From NCBI GenBank assembly GCA_007119985.1, contig SKOQ01000168.1, forward strand, positions 1 through 17,249: DNA of 17,249 nt, read 5' to 3'. Positions within the stretch are counted from its first letter, which is position 1; each line of letters begins with the position of its first letter. Made by a program: the position numbers and the translations under genes. A model generated the notes under the pieces. That model was not told where the DNA came from. It made no database searches and saw only the letters and a program-made list of their open reading frames with translations. The DNA comes from Marinospirillum sp. Its GTDB lineage: Bacteria > Pseudomonadota > Gammaproteobacteria > Pseudomonadales > Halomonadaceae. Of this stretch, positions 8,181 through 15,770 are shown one piece after another.

Positions 8181-8207
8181 ATATTCATTTCAATAACTGA
8201 TGAATAT
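8181..8207. promoter_or_regulatory. AT-rich inverted repeat at the chemoreceptor promoter (candidate operator)
   Basis: ATATTCAT (8181-8188) and ATGAATAT (8200-8207) are perfect 8-bp inverted arms separated by 11 bases. The repeat covers the predicted -10 box and start point of the chemoreceptor gene, where a bound repressor would block RNA polymerase. No regulator is identified, and an AT-rich dyad of this size can arise by chance. Confidence 0.35.
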
Positions 8208-8230
8208 ACCGAAGCCAAGCGCCAACGCAA
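8203..8230 (-). promoter_or_regulatory. Predicted sigma70 promoter of the FIST chemoreceptor gene
   Basis: On the minus strand, TTGCGT (8230-8225) and TATATT (8208-8203; 5 of 6 matches to -10) are 16 bases apart. The transcript would start about 33 bases before the ATG at 8163. I found no convincing sigma28 (flagellar) promoter in 8164-8397, although many chemoreceptor genes have one. The -35 box is weak. Confidence 0.4.
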
Positions 8231-8397
8231 CCGCTCAAACAGATGTTTTTTCTGCCTCTACCTAACAAAGTCATTTTTATAGCTGTCTTCTGCTCAAAAA
8301 AGCACTTCTTTCACTGAGAAAGCCTCAGCCAAGCACCGAGCTGGCATGAGATTTTCCTGAACCGCATCGACAACACCAGCACTTCGAATCGCTGGCC

Positions 8398-9783
8398 TTA
8401 AGGTGCGTAAGGCCAGTCCGCCGCATCCACGCTATATAAAGGGGTCGTCTTGTGCTCAGCTGCCCAGCGCTGGGTGAAAACGCCCGCTGGATCATAGCTC
8501 GCCGCTTGCTTGGCTAGATCAAAACGACGTAATCCCCGCGGATCAGCGCCCACGCCAGCCAGATACTGCCAGTTGCCCCAGTTGCTGGCCGGATCATAAT
8601 CAATCAGCTGCTGCTCAAACCAAGCCGCACCATAGCGCCAATCGATTTGCAGCTCATTCACCAAGCAGCTGGCGACCAATTGGCGGCCTCGATTCGACAT
8701 CCAGCCGGTCTGTTTAAGCTGCTGCATACAAGCATTCACCAACGGCCAAGGGGTTTCTCCTTCACACCAAGCCTTAAAGCGCTGAGGATAAAAACTGGTC
8801 AGCGGTGCGCGGCCCTGAATTCCGCCAAAGTGAAACAGACGCGCACCATGGCGCAAGGCATAAAGCTGGAAATACTCTCGCCATAACAGCTCAAAATAAA
8901 TCCAGTAGGTGGATTCATTCGCGCCCTGCTCTGCTTCATAGCGACCTAGGGCCTGCATAATCTGACGAGGAGAAAGGCTGCCTAACGCCAGCCAAGGAGA
9001 AAAGTGCGTCGAGGTGTACACCCCATCCAAAGCATTGCGTGTTTGCTTATACTGTTGGGCCGCGCCACTGGCAAAGTAGGCGGCCAGCCAAGCCTGTGCG
9101 CCCTGCTCACCCGCCCAAGTATCAAGAAGGTTGGATTCGGCCATGCCATGACTCATAAAATCTGGCCATGGCAAAGCCTCGCTCTTTGCAAGCTGGAAAT
9201 CGGCATCGATTCGGGTGAGCCCTAAGGCGCTCAGCTGCTCAGGACGTAAAAGAGGCGCTTCAGGCCAGTGGGTTGGTGCAGAGATGGGCGCACTGATCGG
9301 GAGTGCTTCAACACGGCGACGAAACTGAGTAAAAGTCGTGGGAAGATCAGCAAGGGCAAAAGGCAGCGCCTGCTGCGACCACAGACGCTGCACGGCTTGG
9401 CTATAAAAACGCACTTCTGGATGGGCTTGCTGCCAGTCACGCCAAGCACGGCATTCCTCATCCGCAACTGGCTCGCTCATCCACACACTGCTGATCGAAC
9501 AGGCTTCTAACAAAGACTGCAGGCGTTGGCGTAACGGTGCCTTGAGCAGGTAAAGCTGTTGATGCTCAGGTAAGCGCGCTTTGAGCGCCCGCAGGTGCGC
9601 CGCCAACCAAGCTTGCCGATGCTCCCCTAAGCGCCGCTGAGTCTGCGCAGAGGCTTGAAGCCAAGCTGGATCAAGCCAATAGACAAGGAGCAGCCGATCA
9701 CACTGCGCCGTCGCTTGATTGAGCAAGGCATGATCAGAAAGACGCACATCCTGAGTAAAAATCAGCAGGCCGGTTTTTGCCAT
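8398..9783 (-). CDS. cry: Cryptochrome DASH (single-strand-type photolyase family)
   Basis: A 461-residue flavoprotein of the cryptochrome/photolyase family, DASH subgroup; members typically bind FAD and a folate antenna and repair cyclobutane pyrimidine dimers in single-stranded DNA using blue light. The N-terminal antenna domain (1-130) begins LLIFTQDVRLSDHALL. DASH-type LPTTFTQFRRRVE is at 147-159. The FAD-binding region shows YKQTRNALDG (245-254), FSPWLALGSLS (261-271), ESTYWIYFELLWREYF (290-305), GWMSNRGRQLVAS (360-372), and DYDPASNWGNWQYLAGVGAD (395-414). N401 corresponds by family to the residue facing flavin N5. A usual VDA-type motif reads PLVNACM here. I chose ATG at 9783 for the AGGA ribosome site and family-like N-terminus. 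It lies 97 bases downstream of mrpG2 on the same strand, so partial cotranscription is possible. Confidence 0.95.
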   Translation of the reverse strand: MAKTGLLIFTQDVRLSDHALLNQATAQCDRLLLVYWLDPAWLQASAQTQRRLGEHRQAWLAAHLRALKARLPEHQQLYLLKAPLRQRLQSLLEACSISSVWMSEPVADEECRAWRDWQQAHPEVRFYSQAVQRLWSQQALPFALADLPTTFTQFRRRVEALPISAPISAPTHWPEAPLLRPEQLSALGLTRIDADFQLAKSEALPWPDFMSHGMAESNLLDTWAGEQGAQAWLAAYFASGAAQQYKQTRNALDGVYTSTHFSPWLALGSLSPRQIMQALGRYEAEQGANESTYWIYFELLWREYFQLYALRHGARLFHFGGIQGRAPLTSFYPQRFKAWCEGETPWPLVNACMQQLKQTGWMSNRGRQLVASCLVNELQIDWRYGAAWFEQQLIDYDPASNWGNWQYLAGVGADPRGLRRFDLAKQAASYDPAGVFTQRWAAEHKTTPLYSVDAADWPYAP

Positions 9784-9808
9784 GAAAGATTCCTCGTTAA
9801 TCGCTGGG

Positions 9809-9836
9809 AAATGGCGAGCAAAGCCATTCGCCATTT
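9809..9836 (-). promoter_or_regulatory. Hairpin in the leader just upstream of the cryptochrome gene
   Basis: AAATGGCGA (9809-9817) and TCGCCATTT (9828-9836) are a perfect 9-bp inverted repeat with a 10-base loop. It ends 25 bases before the cryptochrome ATG, close to its ribosome site. On the minus strand it is followed by CCCAGCG and not a T-run, so it is not a standard terminator. It could be a processing, stability or translational-control hairpin in a mrpG2-cry transcript. Confidence 0.4.
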
Positions 9837-9839
9837 AAA

Positions 9840-9854
9840 CAGAGGCCGCCTCTG
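9840..9854 (-). promoter_or_regulatory. Short GC-rich hairpin between mrpG2 and cryptochrome gene
   Basis: CAGAGG (9840-9845) and CCTCTG (9849-9854) flank a three-base loop. On the minus strand the stem is followed by TTTAAAT, so it could act as a weak or partial terminator after mrp operon 2. The T-run has only three bases, so strong termination is unlikely. Confidence 0.3.
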
Positions 9855-9880
9855 CTGTCAGCGATGCACGGGGCGCCCTA

Positions 9881-10246
9881 TCAGCCTGCTTTATTCTGCT
9901 CGATATTCTTTTGCTCCCGCGCTGCCTCTTGGCAAGTCTGCCCCTGCGTCGCCGCCTGCGCTTGAACCCGAGCATGCAGCGCCGCCTTGGCCAGCATCTG
10001 CGCACTGACCGGCGCGGAGATAAACAAAAAGATCGTCACTAATAGCTCATGCACGCTAAAAGTACCCTCAGCACGAGAAAAGTAGAGCATCGAAGCAATC
10101 AACAAGGAGCCAATACCTAAAGTGGTGGCCTTGGTGGGCCCATGTAAGCGCATATAAAAATCAGGCAGGCGTGCTAAGCCGATGGAGCCAATCAACATAA
10201 AGCCACCACCGAGTAAAATAAAAAAAGCGATCAGATAATCAAGCAC
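9881..10246 (-). CDS. mrpG: Mrp Na+/H+ antiporter subunit G (operon 2)
   Basis: A 121-residue MnhG-family subunit. The signature IGLARLPDFYMRLHGPTKAT is at about 22-41, and ISAPVSAQML contains the conserved proline (P79). The start codon is GTG (10244-10246), preceded by an AGAGGAA ribosome site. The C-terminal tail (about 88-121) is Gln/Ala-rich and charged, unrelated to the tail of the operon 1 MrpG. It is the last Mrp gene of the minus-strand operon, 28 bases after mrpF2. Confidence 0.93.
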   Translation of the reverse strand: MLDYLIAFFILLGGGFMLIGSIGLARLPDFYMRLHGPTKATTLGIGSLLIASMLYFSRAEGTFSVHELLVTIFLFISAPVSAQMLAKAALHARVQAQAATQGQTCQEAAREQKNIEQNKAG

Positions 10247-10274
10247 GGGCTGTTCCTCTCAGTCGATGGGGAGA

Positions 10275-10544
10275 TTATTCAATAATATCGCCACGTAGCA
10301 GATATTTGCACAGGGCGGAGGTGGTCACAAAACCCAGCAGAGCAATCAAGAGCGCAGCTTCAAAATACAAGGGTGAACCCAAGGAAAGGCCCAATAACAA
10401 AATCAGCGCCAGGCTGTTAATGCAGAGGGTATCCAGTGCGAGAATCCGATCGACCATTGAAGGCCCAACCAACAAACGTCCCAGATTGAGCAGCAACGCA
10501 ACACAAATCAGGGCGCAGGCCAAATAAATCACCGTATTCAGCAT
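10275..10544 (-). CDS. mrpF: Mrp Na+/H+ antiporter subunit F (operon 2)
   Basis: An 89-residue, three-helix MnhF-family subunit, with GPSMVDRILALD at about 27-38 (D32/R33 being the conserved acidic-basic pair). The acidic residue of the last helix is glutamate (E62 in YFEAALLIALLGF), where the operon 1 MrpF has aspartate (D61). The start overlaps the mrpE2 stop by 7 bp and has a GGAGA ribosome site within mrpE2. Confidence 0.93.
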   Translation of the reverse strand: MLNTVIYLACALICVALLLNLGRLLVGPSMVDRILALDTLCINSLALILLLGLSLGSPLYFEAALLIALLGFVTTSALCKYLLRGDIIE

Positions 10545-11041
10545 CCAAAGATCTCCTGCAAAGGCTGCTCATAACGCGTTTTGATCGTTTCAATCAACAG
10601 CGCTTGGTCTTCAACATGCAAGGCATGCACATAGAGGCAAGAGCGATCTGTTGAGAACTCACAGCTCACCGTACCCGGCGTCATCGACACAGTCATGGCC
10701 AGCAGCGACAGCGGCAGATCACCTTTAAGATCCAAGGGTACCGCAATGAAGGCTGGCTGCAACACATCCAAGCGCCCCAGCACCAGCCGCGCCACGTGTA
10801 CGTTCGATGTCACGATGTCATAGAGCACAATAAAAAAGTACCTCAGTGCACGCAGTGGCTTTTTGACCTTCGGCTGGGGGGTTTGCAAGCCCTTGACCAG
10901 CAGTGGAATGAACAAGGCTAAGGCACCGCCGAGAAGTAGGTGCGCCGGCGCAAGAGTGTTATTCAACAACAGCCACACCACAAACAACAGCAGGCTGTGA
11001 ACAGGCATAGGTAGCCAACGAAAACGAGGATGAGCCAGCAT
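10538..11041 (-). CDS. mrpE: Mrp Na+/H+ antiporter subunit E (operon 2)
   Basis: A 167-residue MnhE-family subunit with N-terminal hydrophobic helices and a C-terminal soluble domain. The hallmark VSMTPGTVSCEF is at about 118-129 (T121/P122), followed by YVHALHVED. The N-terminus has a short basic extension (MLAHPRFRW) compared with the operon 1 MrpE. An AGGAG ribosome site lies in the 8-base gap after mrpD2, and its stop overlaps mrpF2. Confidence 0.93.
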   Translation of the reverse strand: MLAHPRFRWLPMPVHSLLLFVVWLLLNNTLAPAHLLLGGALALFIPLLVKGLQTPQPKVKKPLRALRYFFIVLYDIVTSNVHVARLVLGRLDVLQPAFIAVPLDLKGDLPLSLLAMTVSMTPGTVSCEFSTDRSCLYVHALHVEDQALLIETIKTRYEQPLQEIFGC

Positions 11042-11049
11042 CAGATCTC

Positions 11050-12537
11050 CTAGGTCTTTGACCAGATCAAAGGCTGAGGCGGCGCAAAGAGCGCTTCTGC
11101 CGCCAAGAGCGTAAATTCATAAAAGGGAGCAGCAAAGATCACCATCAGAGGTGAGCCACTCAGGAGCAACAGAATCGCCGATAGCTGCGTCCAATGCATC
11201 TTAGAGGCCGGTGATACCGCTTCGGCTTTGGCTCGCCAGAAGAGGCTAGATCCTGCCCGGCTCAAGGTGATGATCAGCACCAAACTCCCGATCAACAGTA
11301 AAGGCCAGACCCATAAAGCCTGGCTCACACTGGCTTGCAATAAAAGGAACTTACCCATAAAGCCCGAGAAAGGCGGCATACCGATCACCGCTAAGGCAGC
11401 CACAAAAAATAAGCCACCCAGCCAGATGGGTTGACGCACGGCTGGACCTGCCTGCATAGCATCATGACCACGCTGTTGTGTAATCACATCGGCCAATAAA
11501 AAGAGCGCGGCACTGATTAAAGTGGAATGCACCAGATAATAAAGAGCCGCCCCTAGTGCCTCGGGTGTCTGTATGGCCGCAGCCAACACCAGCGTACCGA
11601 CAGAGAGCAAAATACTATAGGCCACAACCCGCCGCAGCTGCTGACTCGCCAAAAGCCCAACAATGGCCGCCAAAATCGTTAAGCCCGCCAAGGGCCAAAG
11701 CCAGGGCTGTACCAAACCCGCCAGATTACCCGCCTCAGGGCCAAATAGCTGGGTGTGAACTCGATAGAGGGAGTAGAGCCCCACCTTGGTCATAATGGCA
11801 AATAACGCCGCTACAGGCGCACTGGCCGCTGAATAGGTGGCGGCCAGCCAGAAGTGCAGAGGCAGCAAGGCGGCCTTGAGCGAAAAGACCACCAAGAGCA
11901 ACAAGCCTGCAGCACGTACCAAAGGCTGCTGATCTTCACTGACCTGCTGCACCCGCACTGCCAAATCCGGCAGGTTGAGGCTACCTAGCGTGGCATAGAG
12001 TAAACCCAGCGCCAGCAGAAATAAGCTCGATCCCACCAGGTTTAAAATCACATAATGCACACCCACGCGGGCTCGTTCGCGGCCACCGCCATGTAATAGC
12101 AAGGCATAGGATGCAATTAATAGAATCTCAAAAAAAACAAACAGGTTAAAAATATCCGCCGTGAGAAAAGCCCCTTGGATCCCTGTCACTTGAAACATCA
12201 CCAGCGGATAAAAATAGCTGCCGGTTTTATCCTCTCCAGCACAAGCATAGAGCAGCACAGCGAGCGTCAACAGGCTGGTTAAAACCAACATCAAGCTTGA
12301 TAGGCGATCCGCCAAAAACAAGATGCCATAAGGGGGTGCCCATCCACCCAGTGCGTAGTAGCTGGCCCCCTGCTGATGCGTCATCACCAGCAGGGCGAGG
12401 CTTGCCCCCAGCAAGAGAACACTGCTGACGAGCACGATATTGCGCCGTCGTGCATTCGAGCGCGCAAAAGGCAGTAGCAGCAAGCTTCCCGTTAAAAAAG
12501 GCAGCAGCACAGGCACTAACACAAGATGCTGCATCAT
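11050..12537 (-). CDS. mrpD: Mrp Na+/H+ antiporter subunit D (operon 2)
   Basis: A 495-residue polytopic antiporter-like subunit. It retains E137 in FVFFEILL, K221 and H228 in SLKAALLPLHFWL, K251 in IMTKVG and K396 after PPFSGFMG. It differs from the operon 1 MrpD in two charged positions: the SYHTPP segment is replaced by TYSAASAP, and in the YYLVHSTLISAALFLLAD helix the lysine of the operon 1 protein (K336) aligns with S342. This seems typical of the fused-A/B Mrp subfamily as I recall it, so it marks subfamily and not decay. The start shares ATGA with the mrpC2 stop. Confidence 0.95.
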   Translation of the reverse strand: MMQHLVLVPVLLPFLTGSLLLLPFARSNARRRNIVLVSSVLLLGASLALLVMTHQQGASYYALGGWAPPYGILFLADRLSSLMLVLTSLLTLAVLLYACAGEDKTGSYFYPLVMFQVTGIQGAFLTADIFNLFVFFEILLIASYALLLHGGGRERARVGVHYVILNLVGSSLFLLALGLLYATLGSLNLPDLAVRVQQVSEDQQPLVRAAGLLLLVVFSLKAALLPLHFWLAATYSAASAPVAALFAIMTKVGLYSLYRVHTQLFGPEAGNLAGLVQPWLWPLAGLTILAAIVGLLASQQLRRVVAYSILLSVGTLVLAAAIQTPEALGAALYYLVHSTLISAALFLLADVITQQRGHDAMQAGPAVRQPIWLGGLFFVAALAVIGMPPFSGFMGKFLLLQASVSQALWVWPLLLIGSLVLIITLSRAGSSLFWRAKAEAVSPASKMHWTQLSAILLLLSGSPLMVIFAAPFYEFTLLAAEALFAPPQPLIWSKT

Positions 12538-12875
12538 GATGCCTTATCCTCAACTGAGTGCACACCATCGACCTGATCTGTCTTTTGATCCACATAGGCG
12601 CGGATGGCCAAGACCAGCACAAAAGCCGTCATCGCAAAACCTATCACGATGGCCGTCAAGACCAAGGCCTGAGGCAAGGGATCGGCTAGGGTTGGCGTTG
12701 CCTCCAACACTGCAGAAGCACGTGTAGTCAAACGCCCACTCGAAAAGAGAAACAGGTTGACCGCATAGGACAGCAGCGTGATCCCCAGCACCACAGGAAA
12801 AGTCCGGCCGCGCAAAACCATAAAAACGCCACAAGCGACGAGCAAACCAACACAAAAAGAAAAAAGCGCTTCCAT
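12534..12875 (-). CDS. mrpC: Mrp Na+/H+ antiporter subunit C (operon 2)
   Basis: A 113-residue, three-helix NuoK-like subunit with LADPLPQALVLTAIVIGF at about 63-80, the family signature. The ATG directly abuts the TAG stop of the fused mrpAB gene with no gap. AAGGGG, about 9 bases upstream and inside the end of mrpAB, is the likely ribosome site. The end overlaps mrpD2 by 4 bp. The C-terminal tail (about 92-113) is acidic. Confidence 0.94.
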   Translation of the reverse strand: MEALFSFCVGLLVACGVFMVLRGRTFPVVLGITLLSYAVNLFLFSSGRLTTRASAVLEATPTLADPLPQALVLTAIVIGFAMTAFVLVLAIRAYVDQKTDQVDGVHSVEDKAS

Positions 12876-15662
12876 CTAACGGACCCCTTGAATCACGTTG
12901 GCCGGATCGAGCCTACCCAGATAAGCCAAAATCATCAGCGTCGCCCCTACGACAGTCAGGTACACGCCAAGATCAAACAGCATCGCACTGGCCAGCTCAA
13001 AAGAACCAATCAACGGCAGGTGAAAGTAATCAAACCAAGAAGTTAAAAAAGCCTGACCAAACAACAGGCTGCCTAAACCCGTTGACAGGGCGATCAGCAA
13101 ACCACCCCCGATCATCCACTGGTAATTTAAATGAAGGCGATCTTTCACCCACAAAATTCCCTGCGCAATATACTGCTGAATCAAGGCTGTGGCGGTAATA
13201 AGACCGGCAATAAATCCGCCGCCTGGTTGATTATGACCACGCAGGAAGATATAGACCGAAACCAGCAAGGCCAAAGGCAGCAGGCTTTGTGAAACGGTCG
13301 CCAGCATCATGGGATAGCGCTCTTTCGCCCAAGCATAGCCTAGTGGCGACTGAAGAGGGATGCGAGGCTTCAAACCCGTCAAGAGCTTAAAGATGCCAAG
13401 AGCCGCAATGCCTAGAACCGCAATTTCACCCAGCGTATCTGTGCCGCGAAAATCCACCAAAATGACATTAACGACATTGGTGCCACCGCCTCCTGAGTAG
13501 CTATGTTCAAGAAAGTAGCCGGAGATAGAATCAAATGGACGGGTGATCATCGCAAAATTCAGCGTACCGACGACCGCACCGATTCCCCCTGCAAGAGCAA
13601 GATCACGCCAGACACGCCAGGGGGCAGATTCAGCTCGCCCCTGCTGGGGCAAAAAGTACAAGGCCAGTAGGAGCAGAATCATCGTCACCACCTCAACGGA
13701 GATTTGCGTCAAGGCTAAATCTGGGGCTGAAAAGCGGACAAAAGCCAAGGAAACCATCAGGCCAACCAAAGAAAGGGTGAGCAAGGCCAGCAGGCGCTGG
13801 TGGTGCAAGGCCACCGTGGCCACCGCCCCAACACTCAACAAGATCGCGACCACCCAACTCACACCATCGATCGGCTGCAAGACTTGCTGAGCCAGAGGTA
13901 GGCCCAGCTCAGCCAAGGACTGCGCCATTAAGAGCAACACAAAAATCAGCATCCACGCCAAATAATGCTGTAATGAGCCACTTTCTAAGCGCTGATGCCA
14001 GTCACGAGCTCGGTTCATGATGGCTTGCACTGCCGCTTCAAAGACCAATTTGGCATCCAGATCTGGCGTGCGCTCACGAAAAGCAAAGAGGTGCTGACGA
14101 TAGGCATACAAGCCACATCCCAGCAGCAGGGCGACCAAACTCAATCCAAGCGGTAAATTCACGCCATGCCACAAGGCTAAATGAAAAGGGGCCAGCTCAG
14201 GCTGCGCGGTCATCACGGCCAGCATCACCAGAGGTTGTGCCAGTAGACCAGGAAAGAGGCCGAGCGCTAAGCACAAGAGTGCCAGCAGTGCGACGGGTAA
14301 GAGCATCATCTTGGGTGGTTCATGAGGTGTCTTGGGCAATGGTCCTACTGGACCGGCAAAAAAGACACCATAAGCAAAGCGCACTGAATAAGCCACCGAC
14401 AAGGCCGCGCCTAGCGTCACCAGAACAGGGAGCAACCAGCTCAAGCTCCCCCATTGGGTATGGATCAGCACTTCGGTGAGCAGCATCTCCTTGGAGATAA
14501 AACCATTCAATGGCGGCATACCTGCCATCGCCGCCGTCGCCAGCAGAGAAAAGGTCGCCGTGAAAGGCAAGGCATGCGCCAAACCACGCAATAGGCGCAA
14601 ATCACGCGTGCCTGTTTCATGATCAATAATGCCCGCGCTCATAAACAACGCCGCTTTAAAAAGCGCATGATTCAACAAATGAAACAAGGCAGCGACCAAG
14701 GCCAGCTCTGTATTCAAACCCATCAATAAGGTGATTAAACCTAAATGACTCAACGTGGAATAGGCCATCAACCCTTTCAGATCGGTTTTAAACAGGGCCA
14801 GATACGCCCCTAAAAGCAAAGTACTCAAACCAGCAAGGGTGAGCAGCCACCCCCAAAGTTCTGTTCCCGCCAAGAGAGGATAAAAGCGCGCCAACAAAAA
14901 TAAACCCGCCTTCACCATGGTGGCTGAGTGCAAGTAAGCACTGACTGGTGTCGGGGCCGCCATCGCATGAGGGAGCCAAAAATGAAAAGGAAACTGCGCA
15001 GACTTGGTGAAGGCCCCGATCAGGACCAGTACCAAAGCCAGCGGATACAGAGCCTGCTCACGAATCAGATCACCACTGGCCAGCCAAGCACTCAGCTCAT
15101 AGCTGCCCACCCAGTGTCCGATCAGCAATAGGCCAGCCAGTAGCGCTAGTCCGCCCATTCCCGTGACTGTCAGGGCCATGCGGGCCCCTTTACGAGCCTC
15201 ACTCTGATGAAACCAGAAACCGATCAGCAGGAAAGAGCTAATGCTAGTGAGCTCCCAGAAAAACCACAGCTGAATCACATTCCCTGATAAAACGATGCCC
15301 AGCATGGCGCTCATAAAAAGCAGTAAATAGCTGTAAAAAAGCCCAAGATTATCTTTTTGTGCCAAGTAATAGCGCGCATAAAGCAGAACTAAAAGGCCAA
15401 TACCTAAAATAAGCAGGGCAAATAACAGGCTGAGACCATCCAAATAGAAAGTCCAGTTTAAACCGACTAAGGGGAACCAGTGATAGGTTTCAATTAAGCG
15501 ACTCTCAGTCAGCAGGTGTGGCAACTGGCTCAATAAAATCAGCAAGGCCGCCGCTGGTGCCAAAGCGCTCAGCAAGGCACACCAACCACGCGATCCTTTC
15601 ATCAATACCAGTGGAACCAGCGTGCCTATCAAAGGCAGCAGCAAAATCCACATCAACGCCAT
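12876..15662 (-). CDS. mrpA: Fused MrpA-MrpB Na+/H+ antiporter subunit (operon 2)
   Basis: A 928-residue subunit joining MrpA and MrpB in one chain, the form called PhaAB or MnhAB in other proteobacteria. The MrpA core keeps E137 (FWELTS), K220 and H227 (TKSAQFPFHFWLP), H245/K251 (YLHSATMVKAG), K296, H332/K336 and K391. The C-terminal MrpA module has SAPDLALTQ, E657, and VNVILVDFRGTDTLGE with D737, D742 and E746. A short linker (about 762-785) leads to an MnhB domain (about 785-928) with RGHNQPGGGFIAG at 808-820 and LFDLGVYLTVVGA. An AGGA ribosome site precedes the ATG at 15662. It is the first gene of a six-gene operon, and no break is visible at the fusion point. Confidence 0.96.
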   Translation of the reverse strand: MALMWILLLPLIGTLVPLVLMKGSRGWCALLSALAPAAALLILLSQLPHLLTESRLIETYHWFPLVGLNWTFYLDGLSLLFALLILGIGLLVLLYARYYLAQKDNLGLFYSYLLLFMSAMLGIVLSGNVIQLWFFWELTSISSFLLIGFWFHQSEARKGARMALTVTGMGGLALLAGLLLIGHWVGSYELSAWLASGDLIREQALYPLALVLVLIGAFTKSAQFPFHFWLPHAMAAPTPVSAYLHSATMVKAGLFLLARFYPLLAGTELWGWLLTLAGLSTLLLGAYLALFKTDLKGLMAYSTLSHLGLITLLMGLNTELALVAALFHLLNHALFKAALFMSAGIIDHETGTRDLRLLRGLAHALPFTATFSLLATAAMAGMPPLNGFISKEMLLTEVLIHTQWGSLSWLLPVLVTLGAALSVAYSVRFAYGVFFAGPVGPLPKTPHEPPKMMLLPVALLALLCLALGLFPGLLAQPLVMLAVMTAQPELAPFHLALWHGVNLPLGLSLVALLLGCGLYAYRQHLFAFRERTPDLDAKLVFEAAVQAIMNRARDWHQRLESGSLQHYLAWMLIFVLLLMAQSLAELGLPLAQQVLQPIDGVSWVVAILLSVGAVATVALHHQRLLALLTLSLVGLMVSLAFVRFSAPDLALTQISVEVVTMILLLLALYFLPQQGRAESAPWRVWRDLALAGGIGAVVGTLNFAMITRPFDSISGYFLEHSYSGGGGTNVVNVILVDFRGTDTLGEIAVLGIAALGIFKLLTGLKPRIPLQSPLGYAWAKERYPMMLATVSQSLLPLALLVSVYIFLRGHNQPGGGFIAGLITATALIQQYIAQGILWVKDRLHLNYQWMIGGGLLIALSTGLGSLLFGQAFLTSWFDYFHLPLIGSFELASAMLFDLGVYLTVVGATLMILAYLGRLDPANVIQGVR

Positions 15663-15737
15663 AAAAAATTCCTAATGGAGATCAGAGCAATCAAGAGAAG
15701 GAGAAAGAAGAGGGCAAAATGTCGACGACACGCAGCC

Positions 15738-15766
15738 CCTGCTCGCGCAGAGGCCGAACGAGCAGG
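15738..15766 (-). promoter_or_regulatory. Hairpin at the predicted 5' end of the mrp operon 2 transcript
   Basis: CCTGCTCG (15738-15745) and CGAGCAGG (15759-15766) form a perfect 8-bp stem around a 13-base loop. If the promoter at 15771-15799 is right, transcription starts about 15764, so the stem would lie at the very 5' end of the roughly 100-base leader. On the minus strand no T-run follows, so it is not a terminator in that direction. A role in mRNA stability or protein binding is inference. Confidence 0.4.
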
Positions 15767-15770
15767 CAAT

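Noticed and set aside
8301..8385. Direct repeats AGCACTTC in the chemoreceptor-cryptochrome gap (8301-8308 and 8378-8385)
   Set aside because: Only two 8-base copies, with no symmetry, spacing pattern or link to a promoter.
9784..9834. Longer cryptochrome start at 9834
   Set aside because: It adds 17 residues unlike family N-termini, begins within a hairpin, and the ATG at 9783 has a proper ribosome site.
12227..12622. 131-codon frame overlapping mrpC2 and mrpD2 on the same strand
   Set aside because: Cys/Trp-rich out-of-frame reading of two certain genes, with no independent ribosome site noted.
179..15662. Recent tandem or inverted duplication of one Mrp operon
   Set aside because: The two sets differ in A/B fusion, MrpC loop, MrpD charged residues and MrpG tail, and matching subunits are clearly divergent, so ancient paralogy or separate acquisition fits better.
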